Assembly: GCA_964577295.1 (NCBI GenBank)
Contig: CAZNYN010000004.1
Location: 1 to 64,000 of the forward strand
From: CAZNYN01 sp964577295
GTDB taxonomy: Bacteria; Synergistota; Synergistia; Synergistales; Synergistaceae
Length of the DNA: 64,000 nt
Reading direction: 5' to 3'
Each line of letters starts with the position of its first letter. Position 1 is the first letter of the stretch. This document shows, one piece after another, positions 54,583 through 62,506 of this stretch. The translations under genes and the position numbers were made by a program. The notes under the pieces are model-generated. The model was not told the origin of the DNA and ran no database searches. It was given only the letters and a program-made list of their open reading frames with translations.

Positions 54583-54701
54583 GTCCATCACACCTCTCTG
54601 TTTCTTATAAACAGATATTAAATGTGTTTTTGTAAATATGTATCGTGTAAAAACATGATAATCTTCCCGCTTACCTGTTGTTTATCAGACGGACTATGTT
54701 G

Positions 54702-55748
54702 CTATGAATCAAAAGAACTTTTCGTCTCGTTCGCTATCTTTACAAGAATAAGCATGACAGGAACTTCTGTCAGAACTCCCACAACAGTGGCAAGAGCCGC
54801 AGGGGAGGATGTGCCGAAGAGTGCTATGGCAACAGCCACCGAGAGCTCAAAAAAATTCGACGCTCCGATCATTCCCGCCGGAGCTGCGATATTATGGGGC
54901 AGCTTCAGCATCCTGCAGGCAAAATAGGCGATGAAAAAAATAAAGAAAGTCTGCAGTATCAGAGGCACGGCAATCAGCAAAATGTGCAAGGGATTATTCA
55001 AAATAACATCGCCCTGAAAAGAGAACAAAAGAATTAATGTCAGCAGCAGACCTATTTCTGTGGCATTGTCAAATTTGCCGGCAAAGCTGTTTTCAAAATA
55101 ATATGCTCCCTTGCTTTTTGTAACCCAAACCCTTGTGAGTATTCCTCCTGCAAGAGGAATTACCACGAACAAAATTACCGAAAGAATCAATGTATCCCAC
55201 GGTACAGACACATCGGAAACTCCGAGCAAAAACTTTACAATAGGCACAAACGCAATGAGAATGATCAAATCATTGGTTGCAACCTGCACCACAGTGTAAG
55301 CCGGGCTGCCCTTGGTCAGAGTGCTCCATACAAACACCATTGCCGTGCATGGGGCCGCTCCCAGAAGAACAGCCCCGGCCAAATACTCTTTTGCCAAGTC
55401 TGGTGCTATCATATCCTTAAACACAACATAGAAAAATAGCGATGCAATGCCATACATTGTAAATGGCTTTATAAGCCAGTTTGTAATCCATGTGACAAAG
55501 AGCCCTTTCGGGTTGCTTCCGGCATCCTTAATGCTCTGGAAATCAACCTTCATCATCATAGGGTAAATCATAATCCAAATAAGAATGGCAACCGGTATAG
55601 AGACATTCGCATATTCAAACTGATTCAAAAATTTCGGAACAGCCGGAATAAATTTACCGATGAGCACGCCTGCAGCCATGCAGAGCGCAACCCACACAGT
55701 TAAGTATTTTTGAAAGAACCCGATACCCTGTGTTTTTTCGTCGCCCAT
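54702..55748 (-). CDS. acr3: Arsenite efflux transporter ACR3
   Basis: The 348-residue membrane protein of the BASS superfamily has ten hydrophobic spans. Its conserved cysteine lies in LLGAAPCTAMVFVW and NDLIILIAFVP follows, as in ACR3. It exports arsenite. It is the last gene of the arsenic operon; the start follows GAGGTGC. Confidence 0.93.
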   Translation of the reverse strand: MGDEKTQGIGFFQKYLTVWVALCMAAGVLIGKFIPAVPKFLNQFEYANVSIPVAILIWIMIYPMMMKVDFQSIKDAGSNPKGLFVTWITNWLIKPFTMYGIASLFFYVVFKDMIAPDLAKEYLAGAVLLGAAPCTAMVFVWSTLTKGSPAYTVVQVATNDLIILIAFVPIVKFLLGVSDVSVPWDTLILSVILFVVIPLAGGILTRVWVTKSKGAYYFENSFAGKFDNATEIGLLLTLILLFSFQGDVILNNPLHILLIAVPLILQTFFIFFIAYFACRMLKLPHNIAAPAGMIGASNFFELSVAVAIALFGTSSPAALATVVGVLTEVPVMLILVKIANETKSSFDS

Positions 55749-55758
55749 AGAAAGCACC

Positions 55759-56130
55759 TCATTTTTTTGCAGCGTCATCGGTCTTGCTCTTTACCTTTTG
55801 CAGTATTGTTATAACTTCCTCTGTTTTCAATACCTTACCCAAAGATACCACTTTACCGTCTACCACAAGTGCCGGTGTAGTCATAACTCCGTATGCCGCA
55901 ATCTGCGCAAAATCGGTGATATGGTCAATAGCTGTATCCATGCCAAGCTGTTCTAATGCCGCTTTTACCGCAGCTTCAAGCTGATTGCATTTTACACAGC
56001 CTGAACCGAGGACTTTAACCGAAGCACCCTCAGACTTGGCAGCCTGTGCCTGTTTCATTGTTTCCGCGCCGCACTTTCCACCGCAGCAGCACTGACTTGT
56101 TTCTTCTTTCTTTTTTCCGAATAATGCCAT
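55759..56130 (-). CDS. Thioredoxin-like small redox protein, MTH895/TM0996 family
   Basis: The 123-residue protein has an N-terminal cysteine cluster (QCCCGGKCG) and a thioredoxin fold with CVKC in VLGSGCVKCNQLE and the cis-Pro VMTTPALVVDGK. Such proteins accompany permeases of arsenic operons and may reduce or hand over thiol-bound arsenic. The Cys-rich tail could bind As(III). It is preceded by AGGAGG and followed by acr3 after 10 bases. Confidence 0.82.
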   Translation of the reverse strand: MALFGKKKEETSQCCCGGKCGAETMKQAQAAKSEGASVKVLGSGCVKCNQLEAAVKAALEQLGMDTAIDHITDFAQIAAYGVMTTPALVVDGKVVSLGKVLKTEEVITILQKVKSKTDDAAKK

Positions 56131-56156
56131 AATAAGTTCCTCCTATATGAGTTTGA

Positions 56157-56381
56157 TTAAAAACCTAAGTAAAACATGTAAAAACCTATTGCTAAAATGA
56201 CAACGCCCATCACAGCTTTGATTACTGTGCCGTTCTTCCCGTGCCTGCCTCTCCGTAAGTTCTTCTTGATGTACAGCGAAATTTGTTCCTTTGTAGCCTT
56301 GGCAGAGTACAATCTCAGATTAACGGCTGAATCTCTTCGGCAGTACGGCTTTTCCTCCGCTAAAAACAGAAGTACCTCAAT
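56157..56381 (-). pseudogene. C-terminal remnant of a membrane protein in the ars operon
   Basis: The minus strand holds an open stretch of 74 codons without a proper start, ending VMGVVILAIGFYMFYLGF, a clear C-terminal membrane span. A basic stretch (YIKKNLRRGRHGKNG) precedes it. It looks like the tail of a CcdA/ArsG-like transporter. The tail lies directly behind the tiny frame at 56403-56426. A deletion probably removed the rest. Confidence 0.5.
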
Positions 56382-56402
56382 CTATACGTGAGATCTAATC
56401 AA

Positions 56403-56426
56403 TTACCGCCGCCAGTTTTTAGCCAT
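56403..56426 (-). pseudogene. Start remnant of a small ferredoxin-like gene
   Basis: A strong AAGGAGG lies 7 bases before an ATG that encodes only MAKNWRR and stops. MAKNW followed by YP is how a family of small 4Fe-4S proteins of arsenic/redox operons begins. The perfect ribosome site in front of a 7-codon frame suggests the 5' end of a deleted gene. Confidence 0.4.
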
Positions 56427-56439
56427 ATTCTTGCCTCCT

Positions 56440-57453
56440 TTAAATCAATTGGTACTGGAAAATATTAAACAAATATCCGACAGCGATTATTCCGACAGTG
56501 CATATAGCGACAAAGAGAGCCAGAAGTTTCGGCTTAACTGCTTTGCGCAGCATAATGACAGAGGGCAGAGAAAGTGTCGTTACAGCCATCATAAAAGAGA
56601 GAACAGTGCCAAGCTGTGCGCCTTTGTAGAGCAATGCTTCAGCTATAGGTATCGTTCCGAAAATATCGGCATACATAGGAACTCCCACCGCTGTTGCCAA
56701 TATGACGCCGAATGGGTTATTGCTTCCCAGCACGGAGACTACGATACTTTCCGGTATCCAGTTGTGTATGAATGCTCCTATGCCCACTCCTACAAGAATA
56801 TAAGGCAGGACTTTTCTGAATGTGGAGAGCATCTGATCTTTTGCGAAAATTGCTCTCTCTCTCTTTGTCAAATCGGGAGACTCTATATCAACACTGCTTG
56901 CGGAAAGGATGAACTCTTCAACGTAATTTTCCATGTGCAGCTTTTCGATTAGAGTTCCTCCTGCCACTGCGACAGCCAGACCGACAAGAACGTAGACTAT
57001 AGCCACCTTTGTGCCGAAAATACTCATAAGCAGGACAAGGGAGCCAAGGTCGACCATAGGAGAGGATATCAGAAACGAGAAAGTCACTCCTAAAGGCAGA
57101 CCGGCACTGGTGAAGCCTATAAACAGAGGAATTGAGGAGCATGAGCAGAAGGGTGTGACAGTACCCAACAGAGCCGCCATAATATTCGCCCAGATACCTC
57201 TGAACTTTCCCATTATCTTCTTGCTGCGCTCCGGAGGAAAATAGCTTTGAATGTAGGAAATGACAAAAATTAGAACGCACAATAGGACAGTTATTTTTAT
57301 CGTGTCATATATGAAAAACTGAATGCTGCCTCCCGCGCGCTTTGTGACATCAATCCCTAAGGCAGATAAAAGCGTGCCTGTAAAGCTGTTAAGCCATTTC
57401 ATACCAAGTATCTGGTCTTGAAAAAAAATCCACGAACTCTGCATAGTCCTCAT
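56440..57453 (-). CDS. ArsP-like permease (DUF318 family)
   Basis: The 337-residue membrane protein has eight or more spans and the signature VTPFCSCSSIPLFIGF, whose cysteines bind trivalent organoarsenicals in ArsP. It could export methyl- or aryl-arsenicals. ArsP alone was not proven here; relatives have other or unknown substrates. The start may be at 57453 or the ATG at 57444. An ArsR-type palindrome lies 32 bases upstream. Confidence 0.8.
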   Translation of the reverse strand: MRTMQSSWIFFQDQILGMKWLNSFTGTLLSALGIDVTKRAGGSIQFFIYDTIKITVLLCVLIFVISYIQSYFPPERSKKIMGKFRGIWANIMAALLGTVTPFCSCSSIPLFIGFTSAGLPLGVTFSFLISSPMVDLGSLVLLMSIFGTKVAIVYVLVGLAVAVAGGTLIEKLHMENYVEEFILSASSVDIESPDLTKRERAIFAKDQMLSTFRKVLPYILVGVGIGAFIHNWIPESIVVSVLGSNNPFGVILATAVGVPMYADIFGTIPIAEALLYKGAQLGTVLSFMMAVTTLSLPSVIMLRKAVKPKLLALFVAICTVGIIAVGYLFNIFQYQLI

Positions 57454-57484
57454 AACCCTTCTTGATTTATTTAATTTTATTCTT

Positions 57485-57504
57485 ATATCAAAAAAAATTG
57501 ATAT
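57485..57504. promoter_or_regulatory. Second ArsR-type operator, upstream of the permease
   Basis: ATATCAA and TTGATAT are perfect 7-base arms around six A. The core ATCAA-N6-TTGAT is shared with the operator in front of arsR, so one repressor should bind both. Confidence 0.65.
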
Positions 57505-57513
57505 GTTTTAGCC

Positions 57514-57550
57514 CAAATAAAAGCCATCTTCTTTAAATTAGATGACTTTT
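57514..57550 (-). terminator. arsR terminator
   Basis: On the minus strand AAAAGTCATC and GATGGCTTTT pair over 10 positions with one G-U, followed by a T-rich stretch. It separates arsR from the permease transcript. Confidence 0.6.
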
Positions 57551-57571
57551 AATAATTAAACATAGTTTTTT

Positions 57572-57862
57572 CTATTCTGATGCTCGGACTGATGTAATTT
57601 CCCGAAGCAGCGTAATCGCATATTTGCTGCCGTTTTCGCTTATTCTGTAGTGAGTCCATTTTCCTTCCTGCCTGCTGTCCACGATTCCTGATTCACACAA
57701 AATTTTCATGTGGTAAGAGAGTGCGGATTGTCCCATTCCGGTCGCATCTATGAGAATACATGCACATTTCTCACCGCTTCTTAAAAGCTCTAAAATAGTC
57801 AGTCGTTTCTCATCGCAGAATGCTTTAAAAACTTTGGAATTCTTTTCCGGGTCAAGCAGCAA
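57572..57862 (-). CDS. arsR: ArsR-family metalloregulator
   Basis: The 96-residue winged-helix repressor has an As(III)-type cysteine pair in SGEKCACILIDA (family ELCVCDL position) and a recognition helix in GMGQSALSYHMKIL. It should release the ars genes when arsenite binds. The start is TTG at 57862 after GAGGTGA. Confidence 0.88.
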   Translation of the reverse strand: MLLDPEKNSKVFKAFCDEKRLTILELLRSGEKCACILIDATGMGQSALSYHMKILCESGIVDSRQEGKWTHYRISENGSKYAITLLREITSVRASE

Positions 57863-57874
57863 TAAATATCACCT

Positions 57875-57896
57875 CACATCAAAATATCTTGATGTG
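57875..57896. promoter_or_regulatory. ArsR operator at the arsR promoter
   Basis: CACATCAA and TTGATGTG are perfect 8-base arms around AATATC. The site begins 3 bases after the -10 box and would cover the transcription start. Confidence 0.75.
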
Positions 57897-57899
57897 TTA

Positions 57900-57928
57900 A
57901 ATATATATCTCAAATTAAAAAAAGTCAA
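57900..57928 (-). promoter_or_regulatory. arsR promoter
   Basis: On the minus strand TTGACT (57928-57923) and TATATT (57905-57900) are 17 bases apart, immediately upstream of the operator. Confidence 0.75.
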
Positions 57929-58077
57929 TATGAGAAGTTGTCTTCTTTCCGTAAATTTATTGAAGTCTGCATTAAAATACGCATTGACACTTATTTACGG
58001 CAAGATTTCAGATTATGCTTCTTCACAAGTTGCGTTCAATCGGATAAAATAAGGAGCTGACTGAGGGAGTGTGTTAT

Positions 58078-59889
58078 ATGAAATTGGATAAAATAAGGAA
58101 TTTCAGTATTATAGCTCACGTTGACCACGGCAAGTCGACTTTGGCGGACAGACTGCTTGAGGAGACGGGAACAGTGGATAAACGCAATATGAAAGCTCAG
58201 CTTCTTGACATGCTTGAGCTTGAGCGTGAGCGCGGAATTACAATAAAGTCAGTACCTGTACGGATGAACTATAAAGCAAAAGACGGGTGCGATTATATTC
58301 TCAACCTTATAGATACACCGGGGCACGTTGACTTTACTTACGAAGTCTCGCGCTCATTGGCCGCATGCGAAGGAGCTGTGCTTGTAGTGGATGCGGCTCA
58401 GGGTGTTGAAGCTCAGACTGTCGCAAACAGCTATCTTGCCACTGATCTTAATTTGGAAATTATTCCCGTTCTGAATAAAATAGATTTGCCTTCCGCTCAG
58501 CCTGACCGAGTCATCAAAGAAATAGAGGATATTATCGGAGTCAATGCCCATGATGCCATAGCTGTCAGCGCAAAGACGGGGCAGGGCGTGGCGGATGTGC
58601 TTGAAAGAGTTGTCCGCGATGTTCCGTCTCCCGAGGGAGACCCGGACGCGCCTCTTCAGGCTCTCATATTCGACTCTCTGTACGATAATTACAAAGGCGT
58701 AATTTGTTATGTGCGCGTCGTCAACGGAACTATGCGCGCAGGCAAAACAATACGTTTTATGGCAACGGGACGCGACTACGAACTTGACGAAGTCGGAGTA
58801 TTTAAGCCTGACATGTTTAAAGTGGACGAGCTCGGCCCTGGAGAGGTCGGCTATATAGCAGCCAGCGTCAAGACAATAGATGAGGCTCATGTCGGAGATA
58901 CCATTACCGAGTCAGCCAAGCCTGCTCAATCTCCTCTTCCCGGATACCGCAAGGTCAAGCCTGTTGTATTCTGCGGATATTACCCTATTGAAAGAGAAGA
59001 TATTAACCAGCTGCGCGACGCTCTGGAAAAACTTCAGATAAACGATTCTTCAATCAGTTTTGAACCGGAAAATTCCGCCGCTCTCGGCTTCGGCTTCCGC
59101 TGCGGATTCCTCGGACTTCTGCATATGGAAATTTCCAAGGAGAGACTGAACCGTGAGTTTGGCGTAGACCTTGTTGCTACGGCTCCGAACGTTGTCTACC
59201 AGATAGTTCTTACGGACGGTTCCGTCATAGAGGCACACCGTCCTTCCGACTTTCCCGACCCTGTAAGGATAGAAGAGATAAGAGAGCCTTATATAAAGCT
59301 TTCAATATTTATGCCCGATGCCTTTGTCGGAGCGGCGATGCAGCTGTGCCAGGAAAAGCGCGGTACATACGTAGGCATGGACTACATCACCCCCGAGCGA
59401 GTCAGGCTTGCTTACGACATGCCTCTCGCAGAATTCATTCTCGATTTCCATGACAGGCTGAAGTCGTGCACAAGGGGCTATGCCTCTCTTGACTACGACC
59501 ATATAGGCTTCAGAGCGTCAAACCTTGTGAAGGTTGATTTGCTGATGCAGGAAGAGCCTGTTGACGCGTTCTCCTTTATATGCCACGCTGACCAGGCATA
59601 TCACAGAGGGCACTCTGTTGTCGGAAAGCTCAAGGATTTGATTCCGCGTCAGTTGTTTGAAATACCGGTGCAGGCAGCGGTGGGAAAGAAAGTCATAGTC
59701 AGAATGAATATAAAGGCTGTGAGAAAAGACGTCCTCGCCAAATGCTACGGAGGAGACATCACGAGAAAGCGCAAGTTGCTTGAGAAACAAAAAGAAGGCA
59801 AGAAGCGTATGAAACAGGTAGGAAGAGTCGCAATACCGCAGGAGGCCTTCCTTGCGTTTATGGATGTCACAAAGGCAGAGGACAAGTAG
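58078..59889 (+). CDS. lepA: Elongation factor 4 (LepA)
   Basis: The 603-residue translational GTPase has the G1 AHVDHGKST, G3 DTPGHVDF and G4 NKIDLPSA motifs and the LepA-specific C-terminal domain. It back-translocates or rescues stalled ribosomes. I chose the ATG at 58078 after GAGGGAG. hemW begins at the next base after its stop, a common pairing. Confidence 0.95.
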   Translation: MKLDKIRNFSIIAHVDHGKSTLADRLLEETGTVDKRNMKAQLLDMLELERERGITIKSVPVRMNYKAKDGCDYILNLIDTPGHVDFTYEVSRSLAACEGAVLVVDAAQGVEAQTVANSYLATDLNLEIIPVLNKIDLPSAQPDRVIKEIEDIIGVNAHDAIAVSAKTGQGVADVLERVVRDVPSPEGDPDAPLQALIFDSLYDNYKGVICYVRVVNGTMRAGKTIRFMATGRDYELDEVGVFKPDMFKVDELGPGEVGYIAASVKTIDEAHVGDTITESAKPAQSPLPGYRKVKPVVFCGYYPIEREDINQLRDALEKLQINDSSISFEPENSAALGFGFRCGFLGLLHMEISKERLNREFGVDLVATAPNVVYQIVLTDGSVIEAHRPSDFPDPVRIEEIREPYIKLSIFMPDAFVGAAMQLCQEKRGTYVGMDYITPERVRLAYDMPLAEFILDFHDRLKSCTRGYASLDYDHIGFRASNLVKVDLLMQEEPVDAFSFICHADQAYHRGHSVVGKLKDLIPRQLFEIPVQAAVGKKVIVRMNIKAVRKDVLAKCYGGDITRKRKLLEKQKEGKKRMKQVGRVAIPQEAFLAFMDVTKAEDK

Positions 59890-61029
59890 TTGCCGGCTGT
59901 AAATCCGTTGGAGCCTCCCTATGGGGGGCTCTCGCTTTACATACATGTGCCGTTCTGCGGACGCAAATGCCCGTACTGCGCCTTTGACAGCAAAGTACCG
60001 TCCGAAGGGGAGCGGGAGCTGTGGCTGAACCTGCTCGAAACGGAATTTTTGTGGTGGAAAGAGCGTATAGGAGTACCTTCTCTTAAAACCTGCTACATAG
60101 GCGGCGGAACGCCCACAATGCTGAACGGTCCGCAATGGAAAAAATTGATTGAGAGTATAGAGAATAATTTCACATTCTCTTCCGAAGCCGAAGTTACAGT
60201 GGAGGCTAACCCAAACTCTCTTGCCGCGGAGCACCTTCTCGAATGGCGCGATTGGCGTGTTACGAGAGTGAGTATCGGTGTCCAGAGCTTTGATGATGCG
60301 GAGCTTGAGATACTTGGACGTCTGCACAATTCCCGTCAAGCCTACGATGCCATATCGGCATCTCTTGCGTCGGGTTTTTCCGTAAGCGCCGACTTGATGT
60401 TCGGACTTCCGGGGCAGACAGTTCAAAATTGGGCGCGCTCCCTAAGCGACGCGGTCAGGACGGGAGTGAATCACATCTCGCTTTACCAGCTCTCGCTTGA
60501 GCCCGGAACTCCGTGGGAGAATATGGACAGTGAACTTCTGGCAGACGGATATCCCATGTACAGATGGGCTGTCTGGTATCTTGCGCGTAAGGGTTTCCGT
60601 CAATATGAAGTCGCCAACTTTTCAAAACCGGGATTTGAAAGCAGGCACAATCTCAACTACTGGAACGAGGGAGAGTACCTGGGCACAGGGCTTGGCGCGT
60701 CGGGATACCTGCGCGGATGGCGCTACAAAAACGTGAGCAGCCTTCATGAATATGAAATCAGCCTCACAAGCGGAAAGAGCGCAATCAGCACTGGGGAGAG
60801 GCTCTCAGCCTCCGATTCCGCAAAAGAAGCTTCAGTATTGGCGCTCAGAACATGCGAGGGAATAGACGCGAAAAATTATGCTTCAAAATACGGAGAAGAA
60901 GCATTGTACGAAGTATTGTCCGTGCTGAATAAATTTCCGAAAGAATTGTGGTCGTATGACGGCGAAAAAATTGCACTCTCAAAAAAAGGAATGAGAGTAG
61001 CCAATATAATTTGGGAAGAACTTATATAG
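59890..61029 (+). CDS. hemW: HemW-like radical SAM protein (heme chaperone)
   Basis: The 379-residue protein has the radical SAM motif VPFCGRKCPYC and family segments YIGGGTPTMLN, SIGVQSFDDAEL and LMFGLPGQTV. HemW relatives insert heme; many were annotated as coproporphyrinogen oxidases. True HemN needs an extra N-terminal part not seen here. The start is TTG. Confidence 0.88.
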   Translation: MPAVNPLEPPYGGLSLYIHVPFCGRKCPYCAFDSKVPSEGERELWLNLLETEFLWWKERIGVPSLKTCYIGGGTPTMLNGPQWKKLIESIENNFTFSSEAEVTVEANPNSLAAEHLLEWRDWRVTRVSIGVQSFDDAELEILGRLHNSRQAYDAISASLASGFSVSADLMFGLPGQTVQNWARSLSDAVRTGVNHISLYQLSLEPGTPWENMDSELLADGYPMYRWAVWYLARKGFRQYEVANFSKPGFESRHNLNYWNEGEYLGTGLGASGYLRGWRYKNVSSLHEYEISLTSGKSAISTGERLSASDSAKEASVLALRTCEGIDAKNYASKYGEEALYEVLSVLNKFPKELWSYDGEKIALSKKGMRVANIIWEELI

Positions 61030-61078
61030 ATAGATTTAACATAAAAAATTTTATATATCACCGATAGGGGGATTTTTC

Positions 61079-62506
61079 TTGAAAGATCAAATTCAAAATG
61101 CCATGCGCAGGATACCGTCCATGGACAAACTTTTGAACCTGCCGTGGGTTGCCGCCTATGAAGCCGAGATAGGCCGCGATGCGATAAAAGCAATAATAGG
61201 AGATCTTCTTCGCGTACAGAGAGAAAAAATACAGGCGAAACCGGATTCTGCCTTTGATGCCGAAAGCATAGCCCGCGAGGCGAAAAAACGTATAGCCGAA
61301 AAAGCGAAGCCAACTCTCAGAAGAGTAGTGAACGCAACGGGCGTTGTCATACACACAAATATGGGGCGCTCTCTTCTTGCTGACGATGCCGTGAAGGCGG
61401 TAAACGAGATAGCGTCTAACTACAATACATTGGAATACTCTCCCGAAAAAGGTGCGAGAGGACACAGAAACGACCACGTTGAGTGGCTGCTCTGCCGCCT
61501 TACGGGAGCGGAGGCCGCAATAGTCGTAAATAATAACGCAGGTGCTGTAATACTGGCCCTCGGCGCTCTGGCCAAGGACAAGGAGGCCATAGTCTCGCGC
61601 GGAGAACTTGTGGAAATAGGCGGCTCTTTCCGCATTCCAGACATAATGTCCCTTTCGGGCACAAATATGGTGGAAGTTGGAACGACAAACCGCACTCATT
61701 TAATAGACTACAGCTCTGCCATTACAAGCGAGACCGGCATGCTGCTAAAAATTCACCCGTCCAACTATCGCATTGCAGGCTTTACATCCTCTGTTCCGAG
61801 GGAGGAACTCTCATCTCTCGCTCACGAACACGGGCTCATATTTATGGAAGACCTTGGCAGCGGAATGCTCGTTGACACAAGCAAAGTCGGACTGACAAGC
61901 GATCCTACAGTCAGAGAGTGCATTGATTCAGGTGTTGATATTGTGACATTCTCGGGGGACAAGCTGCTTGGAGGGCCGCAGATAGGTGCTATAGTCGGCT
62001 CTGCGGAAATTATAGACAAACTCAGAAAATATCCTTTGCTGCGTGCTCTGAGAGTGGACAAGATGACTCTTGCGGCATTTGAAGCCACGCTCAGACTATA
62101 TTTAAAGGGCAAAGAGGAGGAAATACCGACAATATCCATGGTATTTGCAAATCAGGAAGAGCTGAAAAAGAAAGCGCAGAATTTCGCGCGCAGGATGAAA
62201 ACATATTTCTCAAAGACAAAGCTGCGTTCAGTGTCGATTCTCGTATCCGAAACATCAGATGCAGTCGGCGGAGGAACCTTTCCTCAGTCCGAGCTCAAGG
62301 GCTATGGCGTATCGCTCAAAATTCCCGAACTCGGCAGCACAGGCAGGCTTGCGGAACATCTGCGTATGACGACAGTTCCCGTGATTACGGGAGCATCTGA
62401 CGACAGACTGCTCTTCCACATGAGGACGCTGACTTCCGAAGATGAAAAATTGATATTGAACGCATTTACAGAAATTCTGACTCCGACGGAAGGAAGCCTA
62501 TCATGA
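61079..62506 (+). CDS. selA: L-seryl-tRNA(Sec) selenium transferase
   Basis: The 475-residue PLP enzyme turns seryl-tRNA(Sec) into selenocysteyl-tRNA(Sec). The PLP lysine lies in TFSGDKLLGGPQ, and VNATGVVIHTNMGRS and EDLGSGMLVD are typical. The TTG start is preceded by AGGGGGA. selB overlaps its stop by 4 bases. Confidence 0.95.
   Translation: MKDQIQNAMRRIPSMDKLLNLPWVAAYEAEIGRDAIKAIIGDLLRVQREKIQAKPDSAFDAESIAREAKKRIAEKAKPTLRRVVNATGVVIHTNMGRSLLADDAVKAVNEIASNYNTLEYSPEKGARGHRNDHVEWLLCRLTGAEAAIVVNNNAGAVILALGALAKDKEAIVSRGELVEIGGSFRIPDIMSLSGTNMVEVGTTNRTHLIDYSSAITSETGMLLKIHPSNYRIAGFTSSVPREELSSLAHEHGLIFMEDLGSGMLVDTSKVGLTSDPTVRECIDSGVDIVTFSGDKLLGGPQIGAIVGSAEIIDKLRKYPLLRALRVDKMTLAAFEATLRLYLKGKEEEIPTISMVFANQEELKKKAQNFARRMKTYFSKTKLRSVSILVSETSDAVGGGTFPQSELKGYGVSLKIPELGSTGRLAEHLRMTTVPVITGASDDRLLFHMRTLTSEDEKLILNAFTEILTPTEGSLS

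Noticed and set aside
59890..61029. Coproporphyrinogen III oxidase HemN
   Set aside because: The protein lacks the N-terminal extension of HemN and follows lepA, the usual place of hemW.
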